Source of the DNA: Symbiodinium natans
Taxonomy: Eukaryota; Sar; Dinophyceae; Suessiales; Symbiodiniaceae
DNA length: 44,587 nucleotides
Assembly (NCBI GenBank): GCA_905221605.1
Contig: CAJNDS010002112.1
Span: 625,501 to 670,087 of the forward strand
Reading direction: 5' to 3'
Made by a program: the position numbers and the translations under genes. Positions 10,336-21,600 of the stretch are shown here, piece after piece. The notes beneath the pieces were generated by a model. That model was not told where the DNA came from. It searched no databases and saw only the letters and a list, made by a program, of their open reading frames with translations. Within the stretch, counting starts at the first letter, position 1, and every line of letters starts with the position of its first letter.

Positions 10336-12335
10336 ACTGCTTATGGCTAAAGCCACGATGTGTAACCATGGGCTGTATCATTCTTCGTGTTTCTGAGATT
10401 GATCCCCTGGGGCCCCTAGCATCAGGCGCCTGCGCCTGACCAAGTCCACCGAGAACGAGCTGGACTCGCGAAGGGTCTCCGGTTCCTTATATAGGGTTTA
10501 GGGTTTAGGATTTAGAGAGAGAGGGTTTAGGGTTTAGGCAACAAGAGCTGATGAAGACGAGTCTGGGCTCAAAAAAGGTCTTCCTGCCCACTTCTTGCCT
10601 GTGCAGGAGATGGTCACAGAGTTTCCTCCTGGGGAAGGTGGTCTCTGCGATACGTCTGTAGCCTCAGTTTCGAGTCTGATTGCGCTTCCCTTTGCTTTTC
10701 CTCTTGTCTGCATCGCTTCAGCATGTCTTGGCCAAATCACCTCGTACTGGTGGTTTAGAGGGGGGGTGGCTTGGTGGCTGGGGCTAACAGGCAGGGTTCA
10801 AGAACCTGCAACGATTCGGATGAGTCCCCCTGTGCGTAATCTGGATTCAGATCCTCAACCCTCAACCCAAGAAAAACCTTAATCCCGAAGCCCCAACCCC
10901 CCTGTGGCACCAAGATTAGAGCACGATGTTCACGTGCACAAAACAGCTGCCACCAGGGGGGTTCAAACAGAGTCTTTCAGGCTGTCCAGGCGCTTTACTC
11001 GAAACTCTAAACCTGAACCCTGGCGGGGAAGCCGGGATGTAAGATGATGTATATAGGTACCTTTGTGTGTGTTGCGGAAGAGGGGGAAAGGAGGGGGGTC
11101 GTCCCCACCCGAGCCTCTATCATCTGCCTCGCATCAAGTCAACAACTGAGCGAGTCTGTCATAGACTTGTGGGCAGAAAAGCGGCGTAGGAAGATCTGAT
11201 CAAGATACAGTGGATACAGTAGCTTCAAAATCTATATGATAGATGTGCTTTCTTGTGTCTTTTTTTTTTTTTGGGGGGGGGGGGGGCATGAGTAAGGTGG
11301 TCGGCTTAAACCATAAATCAAGACCCCAACTCAACCCAAGATCCGAAGGTTGGTGGTCGACGCCGACGGCAACTCCTTCTCGAGACGGGTGGTGCGCACA
11401 CGAAGTGATGGGACGCAGTTGGAATGTACACGTGTGTTTCGGCGCATGTGAGCATAGGTTTGGCACAGGATTGGGTCATGGGTTGTTATCCCGGGCAGGT
11501 AGAATTTGAGGGCCAATGTTTCCAGGTTTCCAGCAAAAAGTAGCCGTTGCGACACAGAGCCGATCGTACAGCGAGGCTCCGGGAACGGCCGAGTGCAACA
11601 CCAGTCGAAAATGAGGTGTGCTTTAGCTGCCAGCCGCATCAAGTGCACCCCAAAAGCCCAAAACCCTTCGCATGACGGTTGTTCTTCAATCCATAACGGG
11701 AGCAGATGCATCGCATCGCGAACTATGATTTGAATCAGCCCCATGTTTTTTCGGCATCCCTACTGCCTCGACTTGCTGTCCACTTGCTGTCCACTTGACA
11801 GTCAACTTGCTGTCCTGCCTGTCACAGAAGAGCTTCCAACTGGCGTGATCTTGCACTTGGCTCCCCACATCTGCATGCCAGAAAAGCTGTTTCGAGCAGA
11901 TTGGAGACTGGTGGTAGAGTTGCCCATGTTCGCTTTGGGGACTGCTGGGTCCCGGCTTGTTTTTTGAGCCCTTGTTGTGAACCCCAAGAGAACTCGGCCG
12001 ACGTGGATTTGCCTCAAGCCCGAATGTGGCCCGACTGGATCTGGGAATATCCTTGATTTCTTGCGGACTGAGACCGTCACCACCTCCTTGCGCAGAGTCG
12101 CCAGAAACCTTCGGTTCAACAGCGTAGAAGGTGCAAAAACCCAGCACAAATCCTCCAGAGGTTCCATAAGGTCAAAGCATGCTCTCACAAATCTGCAACA
12201 AGGCGGGGGGGATGCCCCCCCAAAGCCAAACCCTAACTCGAAATTTTAGGCCTAAACCCACCTTCTGGGTCACCTTGAAGAGGTGCACACACCCTGAGGT
12301 TGCAGACGCATGATGTGCTTTCATGCTACAAGCCC
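10336..12335. other. Gene-free stretch
   Basis: Holds a T-run/G-run at 11262-11287, a small tandem of cttgctgtcca at 11771-11810, and open frames on both strands around 11330-12250 of up to about 150 codons. None shows a recognisable domain or a repeated copy in the window, so none is called a gene. Confidence 0.35.
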
Positions 12336-12425
12336 CCTAAACCCTAAACCCTAAACCCTATACCCCATACCCTAAACCCTAAACCCTAAACCCTAAACCC
12401 TAAACCCTATACCCCATACCCTAAA
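12336..12425 (-). repeat. CCCTAAA array with CCCTATA/CCCCATA variants
   Basis: About 12 units. A CCCTATACCCCATA dimer occurs twice, at both ends of a perfect stretch, again indicating local duplication of variants. Confidence 0.9.
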
Positions 12426-12570
12426 AACCTTATTGCACCATTCGTCCGGTCTTGTCCAAGCCCCGTCTGCATGTTGCCAGTCCCGTTGCGGTTCTTGCTT
12501 CTGGACTCGATCGGTGTCGCGAGAATGTGGCAGGGACGGGTTATCCTGACTCTTGAGCTACCTTGCTTTT

Positions 12571-12628
12571 TAAACCCTAAACCCTAAACCCTAAACCCTA
12601 AACCCTAAACCCTAAACCCTAAACCCTG
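12571..12628 (-). repeat. Short perfect CCCTAAA array
   Basis: About eight consecutive perfect units between unique sequence. Confidence 0.9.
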
Positions 12629-13159
12629 GGTTCTAAAGGGATTCGTCGCCGTGTTCGAGATCATGCTCCCGCCCGAGTCCCGAGCGCACGCTCCCTCGAC
12701 AGGCGCCGCTTCGACGTCATGCTCGCCTCAGCCTCGTGCGCGTTGCTTTTTATCGAAGTCGTGCAGTGTATGTGTGTTTTTTTAATCTAGGTGCTACATG
12801 TTTACGTTTGTGCATTTGAACAGCGGCGTGTGGCACGTGCGATGTGCATGTCGTCTCTTCAACTGTTTGTGGCCGATGCTGGCGTATGCAGTTGTAAGCT
12901 TTTGTGTCATCGGGAGGATCTTAAGTCCTGTCTTGCTTGAGCTGCAAGCGCCTTTGTATAGATCTCGTGGCAGTTGTGTGCGATGAGCATTAAGATCTCT
13001 TACCGGCGGCTGTGCGTTTATATAGAAGAATCAGAAGTCTATGGCGCCTTATGCGCCTGACGAGAGACGACTTCTATGAGTCTGCCTCATGAATGAGTGT
13101 GGGTCCTCTGCCGTAGCCCCTTGGCTCCTTTGCAGCAAAGAGGCTGGCAGCCGTGGCCA

Positions 13160-13348
13160 ATGTATGGAGCTTGGGTTGTACTGGCGCTCGCGCTGCCTGC
13201 TGCTTCTGCTGGCCAGCTGGGTGGGCTCGCGTTACCTGCAGTGGGAATGGTTCAGTTTCCCAGCCGCGGTCCCTTTTGGGCTCCCCTAACTACAAGACGC
13301 CGAACCGACCTGACCGTGCGAATCGTCCTAACATGTGGGTGTAACTGA
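13160..13348 (+). CDS. Possible small secreted-type open frame or first exon
   Basis: The frame from ATG 13160 encodes 62 residues whose first 17 or so resemble a cleavable signal peptide: a hydrophobic core VVLALALPAASA with small residues before a Gly-Gln. The rest has no recognisable domain and the frame stops at 13346-13348. It could be a stand-alone small protein, the first exon of an otherwise unseen gene, or chance. It is not an obvious counterpart of the signal-peptide exon of the receptor gene at 28135. No promoter or splice donor decides the matter. Confidence 0.2.
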   Translation: MYGAWVVLALALPAASAGQLGGLALPAVGMVQFPSRGPFWAPLTTRRRTDLTVRIVLTCGCN

Positions 13349-13611
13349 CAAAACTGAAAGAAAATTGGGGCTGAAAGAAATTGGAGTGGCAGGTTGCATT
13401 TGCACGCGGTACCCCTTCGTACCCTGTCTTAGATCATTAACTCTAAACCCTAAGCCCTAAACCCGAAACCCTAACCCCTGACGGTTCAAGTGCCTCCACG
13501 TCATCGCATGCTCAGTACTGATGAAGGCGGCGCGCCCCCGAAGCTTCGCAAGGCACGGCAGGCGGGGAGTCGAGGGCGAATACGTACTAAGCTTTCAAAA
13601 TTACATGGACA

Positions 13612-13652
13612 TATATATATATATGTACATATAGGTATATATGTATATATAG
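13612..13652 (+). repeat. TA-rich microsatellite
   Basis: An alternating (AT)n stretch with TATATAGG/TATATGTA interruptions. A (CA)n run follows at 13739-13753. Confidence 0.8.
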
Positions 13653-13958
13653 CTTGTGCACTAGAAGATCGCTCTGGTTGTTTGGACTGTCCAGGTAGAA
13701 GTTGAAACTTGACTTAATGCCCCCACTCGCCATCCCTCCACACACACACACACATCCGCCCCTCCACCTGTGTCCATGAATCATTCGAAATCCGAAGCCA
13801 GGGCCTAACAACATAGCTGTAGCACGGTAATTCATGCGCACAGGCCTGCGTGGACGTCAGCGCGGAGCAACTGCGAGCCTGGTGTGATGGCCAGCCCATT
13901 CCCTCGGGCTGCTTTCGTTTGGAGCCCACCCAGATGCCTCTTGGTTTGAACCTTTTCA

Positions 13959-14073
13959 GGGTTTAGGGTTTGGGGTTTAGGGTTTAGGGTTCAGGGTTCA
14001 GGGTTTAGGGTAAGGGAGCCCTCCGGCAAAAGGGTTTGGGTTTAGGGAGTTTAGGGTTTCGGGTTTCGGGTAG
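13959..14073 (+). repeat. Degenerate TTTAGGG tract with a gcaaaaggg junction
   Basis: TTTAGGG units mixed with TTCAGGG and TTTGGGG, interrupted at 14015-14030 by GGGAGCCCTCCGGCAAAAGGG. Confidence 0.8.
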
Positions 14074-14173
14074 GGCCGGCTGGCAAATGGTTATGGCGCA
14101 TCCTGCAAGAGAGAGCTTTGTCAAGGAAAGTTGCCATGATATATGCATACTATGATACAATACAAGAGAACTC

Positions 14174-14268
14174 AGTCATAGTTGGGTAACATTTTACTGT
14201 TTTAAGGGTACTTAAACCCAATAAGGAATATAAATTCAAATTTTTAATATTAACCCTATAATGAACTA
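14174..14268 (+). mobile_element. Family D AT-rich repeat, copy 1
   Basis: About 95 bp, AT-rich: gtcatagttgggtaacattt, then aagggtacttaaaccc, then aataaggaatata and aaatttttaatatta. A second copy lies 24.5 kb away at 38753-38848 in the same orientation. Its left end shares agtcatagttgg with the right half of family C, so the two families may be related. Confidence 0.75.
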
Positions 14269-14406
14269 GAGAAGAGGTAGGATCCTGTAGTATATCCAGG
14301 TCGGCGGCTTTGACTGGCGACTGCCAGCTGCAGGGGCCCGTCGCGACTCCAAGTTGTTTGTCACGATTGTGCTGCACGTCGGGTTCAGGGTTGAGGGTTT
14401 TGAGTT

Positions 14407-14501
14407 AAACCCTAAACCCTAAACCCTAAACCCTAAACCCTAAACCCTAAACCCTAAACCCTAAACCCTAAACCCTAAACCCTAAACCCTAAACCCTAAA
14501 C
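14407..14501 (-). repeat. Perfect CCCTAAA array
   Basis: About 13 uninterrupted perfect heptamers between unique sequence. Confidence 0.95.
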
Positions 14502-15235
14502 GTTTAAGGAAAAGGGTTGCCTGCATCCCAAGTACAAGCCCTAGACACTGAACTACTCTTGTAGCAAGCTCTTTGAGCTTGTTGCGCGGACTGGGTGGTG
14601 GATTCTGCGATGGAATGGTAGAGTTCTGTATCGCATAGTCTAGTACCGTATGTTTCTGTGTGCTGAGCTGCTGCTTTATCACCTTTGAGCCATTCCGAAG
14701 CTCGAGAGCTCAATAGTGGTCAAGCTAGAGATACGGTCTCGTTTGCGTTGACCCTTCTCGGGCAGTATGGAATAATATGGAGTCTTCCATTCAGGGTAGA
14801 TCAACCCCCCATGCTTATGATGAGTCCTCTCCGCTTAGGTCAAGCCTGCCTCGGAACGCTGGGCCCCCAGACGTGACAGGTTGTTCATCGAGACCCTCTC
14901 AGGTGGCGAGAGTGATGCTTGCTTGGAGGAGAGTTCCCTAAGCCTTCAACTTGCACCCGAATCGTCAGGCATCGTCATGCTCTAGACTCCTAGACCATGA
15001 ATCTTACACTTAAACTTGCCACTCGAGGTCGCCATCTCCGGTTCGATCAGGGTGCGTCACCAACGCCTGGGGCCGAGGGTTTCGAGCGTTCTTACCCTTA
15101 GGGCACACCTTGTGCTTGGGGCCTGGCAACATGTCTGCTTGGCTTGACTTCTGAGCCGTTTTGCTTGAGACACCTTGAGCTGTCTCTCAAGCAGCACACC
15201 CTGAGTGGTGCATCCTGCATCCGCTTCTTGCGGGG
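14502..15235. other. Gene-free spacer upstream of the first supported gene
   Basis: Unique sequence. No coding exon can be supported. Any 5' UTR or earlier exon of the 15236 gene would lie here. A spliced-leader acceptor cannot be assigned. Confidence 0.4.
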
Positions 15236-17801
15236 ATGCCCAAGCTCTTCGTTCCCAAAGACCACGTGGACGAGGAGTTGGAGAAGCTCAGCAGCGTTTT
15301 GTACCTCGAGCTGGCCGCTGTCAAGTCCCAGGTGGGGGCTTACGAAAATGAGAGGGGACCCCGAATATAGACCCCAAAGAGTAGGATGCCCCTTTTTCAT
15401 AAGGACCCCAACAAGGTACCCCCGAATTTCGGACACCCCTCAGGTGGAGAAACTGAAGCAGATAGCTTCTCGCCGAGATGAAGTTTTCTCGCGGCTGCAA
15501 AGGTTTCAAGCCTGCGGGCTGAGGGATGTACTGTTTGGAGGCTCACCCTTTAACCCTGTAAGCCCAAGGCCCGAAGAATCTAGGGGTCGGAGTAGTTACT
15601 AATAGTATTCCCTCATGGTCCCTATATCATGATACCATAATAAAGCCCCAAAAACCCTATTGAAAATCATTAAGGCCCCTATTATGGTAGTTTCTGCTCA
15701 AAAAGCCCAGGTCTCTTCGGGCGAGGAAGAAGTCGAGCGTGAGGCTGACGGGAGCATTCAGGTCTCACCTGAGACGGATGCTAAGGCTGCTATGGAAGAA
15801 GCAGAGGAATGTGCCGAAGAGGACCTAGAGGAGGAGTTGATCTGCTTTGACCGGAAAAGTGCCTGGTCAATTCCCTTGGTCCTCTCTATGAACAGCTTTG
15901 CTGAGAGTGTCTTTGTGTGCGCGCTCCTCATCGTGAATGTCGCCATGCAGAGTCTCTTCACTTTCATTATCGCGTCTTTCTGGTTCCTCGGAGAAGGCTT
16001 CTCAGCCAATCTACAGACCGCGCGTGTGTGGCGCAGTAGTTTTGCACACGATGTCCAATTCGTCGACCTTGCTGGCAGGAGCTTGGCCACCAGGGTATGC
16101 GATGAGGATGGGTCGTTGCTCTACTCCGCCACGCAGGTCACCTTGGTCAGCAGCATCAACAGCTATCTCGGTCCTGAAAAACTTGGAGAAAGGGGATTTG
16201 CCGTGACTTCCTTTCAACCGGGGGCCCTGCTGGCGGTGCTTTGCATTCTCCTTTGGATCATCTGCGTCACCGGGGAGTTGCGGCAAGTCTGGTACGTCTT
16301 ACAAGCGGTCTTGTTCGGTGACAGACAGACAAACCCAGCAAAGCGAGTCCGTCCAGGCGTGCCAGCTTTGTCAGGACGTCGCGCTGCTGCTATGGCCTTC
16401 GTATGCCTGGGCCGAGCAGCGGTGGCTTGTGCTCTCTTGGTGTCAGGGACATTGTGGCTGTCACGCACAACCTCCATCACCGAGCTTATGCTCAACTCAG
16501 TGGCGCTCGAGGCCGTGTTGCACGTGGATGAGTTCATCTTTTCTGCGTTTGTGCCCACGCATTTTCAGCAGCAAATCCAAAGGTTGCCTCCAGTCATGAT
16601 GAGAAAGAGCAGTCGATGGCCTCGGGTGGAGAACCTCGTTCTGGCTTGCATCCTTTTGACCGGACTTCTTCTGCCATACTTCCTGCTCTTACTCCCCCTC
16701 ACAGATGACATGCTCGCAGTGAAGAAGCAACTCTGTGGAGGAACTCTCACGTTTGCCCTTGGCAGCAACGATAAGATCGTCGGCTTCGCAAACACCACTG
16801 GCCCAGACGAGGATGGTGTACGCGGCGGCATCGAAGGCAGCCAAACGTACGCGCAAGCCATGGCCATGCAGTACGCTTTTCCGACATCTGAAGGGGAGCG
16901 GGTGGTTCCTTACCCGACGCCTGCTCTAAGCGTCCTTCGAAAGTGGATGAGTGAGGATTACTACCGCTACAAAACCCGCTATGACGCCTGCTACAGACAT
17001 GGCCTTGGCGGGGACTTCTCTCTCTTCATCGCCGCGGCTTCAAGCTAACCAGAGTTGCCAGGACCTGGGGTTCCTCGTAGATCACACGAACTTTCCAGCA
17101 TGAAGCTTCGGAGTTCACATGTAGTGTCTGGGTTTGTGCTTAAGCTGCAGGAGCTGAAGCATTGGTGCAACGAGGATGCCGGTGCCAGCCTTGGCCAGCT
17201 CGTGAGTACCGCAGCAAAGTGGCTCCGAGTGGCCTGTCCGGATGAGTGCGGTTGCACGGATCCCTGGTCGTCGCCGATGTTGAAGCACCCCGCTCGCGGG
17301 TGCCGCGAAGTTTGCATCCAAGAAGCCTACGGATTCAGCCTTGCGGTAGGAAGCCCCTTGTATGGCAATGTGCCCAACCACACCTTGGGATGCAAGGATG
17401 CACTTCCCGGGCCAGGCTGGCGACACTTTTGGGACAACTACATCGGCTTGATCGAATGGCACAGCGGATTCACCTACTCTTCATCCCAGGCCCTTGTGGA
17501 CTGGGTCGCCTACGCCCGAGACTTCGGCTGTGTGGCCTTGCAGCTGTTGCCGACGGACATGTTTGGCGAAGACTGGTGCAGAGGCAGCAAGTACTACCGG
17601 CCGCTGGCATGGTTTTGCCCAGAGGCCTGTGGATGTGCAAGCTCCGGAAACGCTGAACGGGATCACTTCTGCTATGCCTACGACCACTGCCCGATGCATG
17701 TGTTGCCCAATGAAACGAATGCCTTCTGGCACGTGGTGCGGAAGTATGACTTAGTGGTCCCTTTGCTGAATCCACAGCTCTGGACTGTTGATCAGATATG
17801 A
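15236..17801 (+). CDS. Multi-pass membrane protein with Cys-rich ShK-like tail (multi-exon)
   Basis: Exon 1 (15236-15331) starts at ATG (MPKLFVPKDHVDEELEKL). Exon 2 is 15444-15557 and exon 3 starts at 15711, both in phase 0. Together they give a charged, helical N-terminus with an acidic stretch (EEAEECAEEDLEEEL), then about five or six hydrophobic segments between 15870 and 16710, including LLAVLCILLWIICVTG and LVLACILLTGLLLPYFLLLL. The frame stops at 17046, but a 49-nt GA-AG intron (17013-17061) followed by another short intron would join it to the exon ending at 17801. That tail has repeated Cys-Pro-x-x-Cys-Gly-Cys clusters (CPDECGC, CPEACGC) resembling the ends of ShK-type domains common in dinoflagellate surface proteins. 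The function is unknown; a channel or sensor is possible but unproven. The two short 3' introns are the weakest part of the model; the tail could also be a separate gene. Confidence 0.65.
15332..15443 (+). mobile_element. Family A introner: the element is exactly the intron
   Basis: 112 bp. It starts GTGGGGGCTTACGAAAAT and ends TTTCGGACACCCCTCAG, giving imperfect inverted ends. The 7-bp direct repeat CAGGTGG spans both boundaries (15329-15335 and 15441-15447) and supplies donor and acceptor. Removing it joins AAG TCC CAG to GTG GAG AAA in phase 0. Relatives lie at 3015, 5648, 22831 (inverted) and 37943. Confidence 0.85.
15581..15686 (+). mobile_element. Family B element inside intron 2 of the membrane-protein gene
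   Basis: It lies within a predicted 153-nt intron (15558-15710) bounded by CCT|GTAAGC and GCCCAG|GTCTCT. It starts TAGGGGTCGGAGTAGTTA and ends ATTAAGGCCCCTATTA, an imperfect inverted repeat. Its core is shared with the copies at 3283, 19231 (inverted) and 30799. Confidence 0.65.
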
Positions 17802-18699
17802 CTCAATACATACCAGCAGGGACCATCGCCACTCTGTTTCACCGAGTCCACTAGGGTGGGCCTTTCAAAAGGAGTCTTTGGTGCTCGAGAGACTCCAGAG
17901 CCCAAACTGCTTAAACAACCTTTGTGTACGAGAGGAACAAGGGTGTGTAACCCTGTTGCTGCCAAAACCGCAGTCAGCCGATCCGAATCCCTTAGTGGCA
18001 GACACGCCGGTTCGAAACAGCATGAACAAACTTGTGAGGTGGAAGTCGAACAGTCTAACCCGGACGGCTGACTCTCGGGGCCCCTCTCGGCAGGATGTGA
18101 CCGCAAACGAAAGGCCGGACGCATCCAGAAGTACTGTCTTATCGCAAAGCGCAGGCATTTGCCAACATGACCGTTGGCCTTCTGGTGTGCAAGTCGTCAT
18201 TTGCTGACTGGGCAAGAATCCTATGTGACAGTCCTGCGGCATGTTGAGCAAAAAGGCTGCGAAACAGCAAGCTTTCCGACACCATCACCTTGCCGTAGGG
18301 TTGCTCTGGGCGCGGTTCCTTTGCGACATCCGCTGCGAGATGGCCTCTGAGTGAGCACAAGAGTTTAGGGTTTCGGGTTTAGGGTTTAGGGTCTAGGTCG
18401 CCATTATCCCGTTGCGGTTGCTCCGGTCCGCTCTTTCGAGGTTGCCGCCTTCACACCAGGGCCTGGGCCTCTGAGGGGTTTTGAGGTCTTCCACGGTGCT
18501 TTTTGTGGCTGACGCTGAAGAAGTCACGTAGTGCCCACGATCACGTTGAGGAGACTTGAAGGTCCCTCTGGGTAGTTCCAAGAAGGGATAGAAGTAAGCT
18601 TTCCTATATCAAAAACTTTAAGGCACTTACAACCGTACAAAGATGTAACCCTAAACCCTAAACCCTGAGACCCTAAGGGATGGCAATCAACCCATCAAG
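17802..18699. other. Intergenic region between the membrane-protein gene and receptor copy 1
   Basis: Short TTTAGGG tracts lie at 18363-18393 and CCCTAAA at 18647-18668. No signal-peptide exon comparable to the one starting copy 2 is seen here, so the 5' end of copy 1 is not located. Confidence 0.45.
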
Positions 18700-21600
18700 G
18701 AGCCGAGCTCCAGGGCAGCGGCACGCTGGCAGGCGGAGACTTCGTCCTCAGCGGATGGCTGCACTTTGTGTCGCTGCGCCTGGACCTACAGTGCCTCACA
18801 GAGTCACATGGGTAGGGTTTAGGGTTTAGGGTTTAGGGTGTCTGAGAAGTTGCATGTTTGCCGGCAGCCTCCAAAGTCTGTTGCTCAAAAGGGTTTAGGG
18901 TGTAGGGTTTAAAGTTTAGGGTTTAGGGTAGTTCGATAGGACCCCCAAAAACGGACCCTAGTGCAGAGAACTGCCCGCATGGGGGTTGTTCCATGTTGTT
19001 TCAACTGGGGATCCCTTTCTTGACTGCCCTGAGCTGTATTCTTGCCACTGCTAGCTCACCAGATGTTCCGAGGTCACTCACGCTGAACAATGCGCAGGTG
19101 GTGATGTCCCACAGCCAATCCGCAGGCAAAGTCGAGCTAGGCGGCGCATTTGTGGCAAATGGGACGGTGACGCTTCGAAATTCGAGTTTGATGGCCCCTT
19201 GGCCTGCACTCTGACTGGGTTAATCCAATGTAGGAGCCTGACTAATTAGAATAGGGTTTTGGGGTTACTATTGTAGAATTACAAAGGGACCCTAAGGGAA
19301 AAATCTTAGTAATTTTTCCGACTCCTATATTACCAGCCGGGTTTGAAGGTGCTAAAGGGGATTGCTTATTTGGTACCTACCTACACCAACCAAACGATTG
19401 GGGCTACAGCCTTTCTGGGCATTGTTGCAGCACGTCTGACCGGTTTAAGGGGTTTAGGGCCGGAGGTTTTACGATTTGATATGGTAAGTTCTCGAATTGG
19501 GTGCCCAAAATGTTAGGAATTGTTAGGAGCATGAGAGTCTTCTTATCAGCCATAGAGACATATAGAGACCATCAACTACAGTAAACCCTAAACCCTAAAC
19601 CCTAAACCCTAAACCCTAAGGCCTACCAGTCAAGTGGCCACGCAGGTGGAGGGGACCCGAGCGGAAGCTGCCGGGGCCTTCTATGTAGCCGACAGCTTGA
19701 CTCTTGTCAGCCGTCAGAGGCCAGTCTTCATTTCCTTTCCGTACGCTTCAGGCCCCACTTGGAGGTTCCTGGTAATGTTGCACTGCTTTATGCCCCCCCC
19801 CCCCCCCCCCCAACAAATTTGGACCCTCTATAAACACGTGGCGCGGCGATCCCGCCAAACAAGTTGGGGGGGGGGGGGAACCACCCTCAGGGCCTGAACC
19901 TTAAGGCCTGAAGCTTTCAGCCTTTAAGATTCCTGGAGCCCAAGGCCCTCAGAGGGCCTCAAGCCATTCTGCGGCAGCCCTTAACCCTAAACACAAACCC
20001 TTAAACAAAACAATCATCCGGAAACAAACTGTGGGTGACCAGACAAACATACAAAACACAGTCCGGCCGGCCTGTGGGCTACCTATCGCGAAATGTGTTT
20101 GCGGCCCTCGTTTCGTAGTGAAATTCCATAGGGCTTTACATGGAACTGGCCGGGCTTAGCTTTCTGGATTCTCCAGGCTCTGGCTCCTCAGGGCCTCCAG
20201 CCTTACTGTGTAAGCCCCTAACCCTAAACACAAACCCTTGAAAAAGTCAGCCGTCCGGAAAAGAATGTGATAAATGCGGGTTGCCCAAACAAACCCGGTT
20301 CGCAGAACAAATGTTGGAAACTTGTGATTATAGACCCTCCTACATACTTATAACCCAATAACTGTAGTTTTAACCCACTTATAAGCCCTTTAAGTGCCCT
20401 AATATGGTTACAAGTACCGTTATAGGTACAGCATTGCATTGGCCTTCCGTGTTCGCAGACTGAGCAAAGGAGGATACTGCAGGGTTCGACGCTGTCGGTT
20501 TCCAAGAGCGTGGCGGAGAAGGGATCCGTCGGCGGCTTCTGGGCGGACGGTGACGTCACCGTGGACTGGGTTGGGATGGGGGAACTTGCACAGAATACTT
20601 ACAAATAGCCCTCCCCCCCCCTCTCTTAAACCCCCCCCCCGGTTGCCACATAAATTTATAGGTTTAACGCTCGGAACCCCAACCGAGCCGAGCCCTAAAC
20701 CTTGTACTGCGCAAGTCGTGTTGCCCTGCAGTGCGACTTTGTCAGCTAGGCGAACGGAAAAAGTCCTTACCGGCTGCTGGGTCCCTGGTTGATTATGCTG
20801 GGGCCCCCACTCCTGACTTACCGACTGAATATGGGCTTATGGTACTACGCTAACTTTGCCCCGTGGAGCTGTGGCTAGACGGGTGGCAAAAAAAGCCCCT
20901 CCTACTTCTGAGGGCGAGCAGCACAAGCAAACAAAAGCAGAAACAAGAAAACTGGCGACCATGCACCCACACATTGGTGGGCCGCGATCACCGGAATGCC
21001 AGGCAGCATCGTTAGCTTAGCTAGCCAGCAGCCCGGCATCGCCACACCCCGCTCCGCTTCGGCTAGCAGGGTAGAGCGCCTGGCTCACTTCCCGCATGGC
21101 TGGCGGGAATCTTGCTGTTTGGATTGGAAGAGGTGCAGAGGAGGGTCGAGCAAAGTTCGCCTGCCTTTCCTGCGAATGCGCGTGTCAGACCCTGCGTTAC
21201 GTGGGTCACAAAAAGTCTTGAAGTCGAAACCCTACCTTGCTCTTTTAACCCTAAACCCTGAACCCTGAACCCTGAACCCTGAACCCTAAACCCTAAACCC
21301 TAAACCCTAAACCCTAAACCCTAAACCCTAAACCCTAAACCCTAAACCCTAAACCCTAAACTCTTTTGCGAAGGACCGGTCATCTCTTCGGCTTCAAGAC
21401 ACGCAGGCCACGGAGCACTGCGGAGGCTTCTACGCAAGGAAGCTGCGGCCCGGCTGCAAAGCTTCTGACCGATGTGATGGTGCATCATGAGAAGGGCTTG
21501 GGGTTGAGCAAAAAGAGGGTTTTTAGGGTTTAGGGTTTAGGGTTTAGGGTTATGATTGCGTACTGCCATGCGCTGCGTTATGGCTCGCTGTCGTGTCGGA

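Noticed and set aside
10062-10439. His/Tyr/Ile-rich repeat proteins
   Set aside because: They translate the TCATA and ATC microsatellites; no conserved sequence outside the repeat.
15660-15710. ATG at 15660 as the start of the membrane-protein gene
   Set aside because: It lies within the family B element of the predicted intron. Two upstream exons in phase give a better start at 15236.
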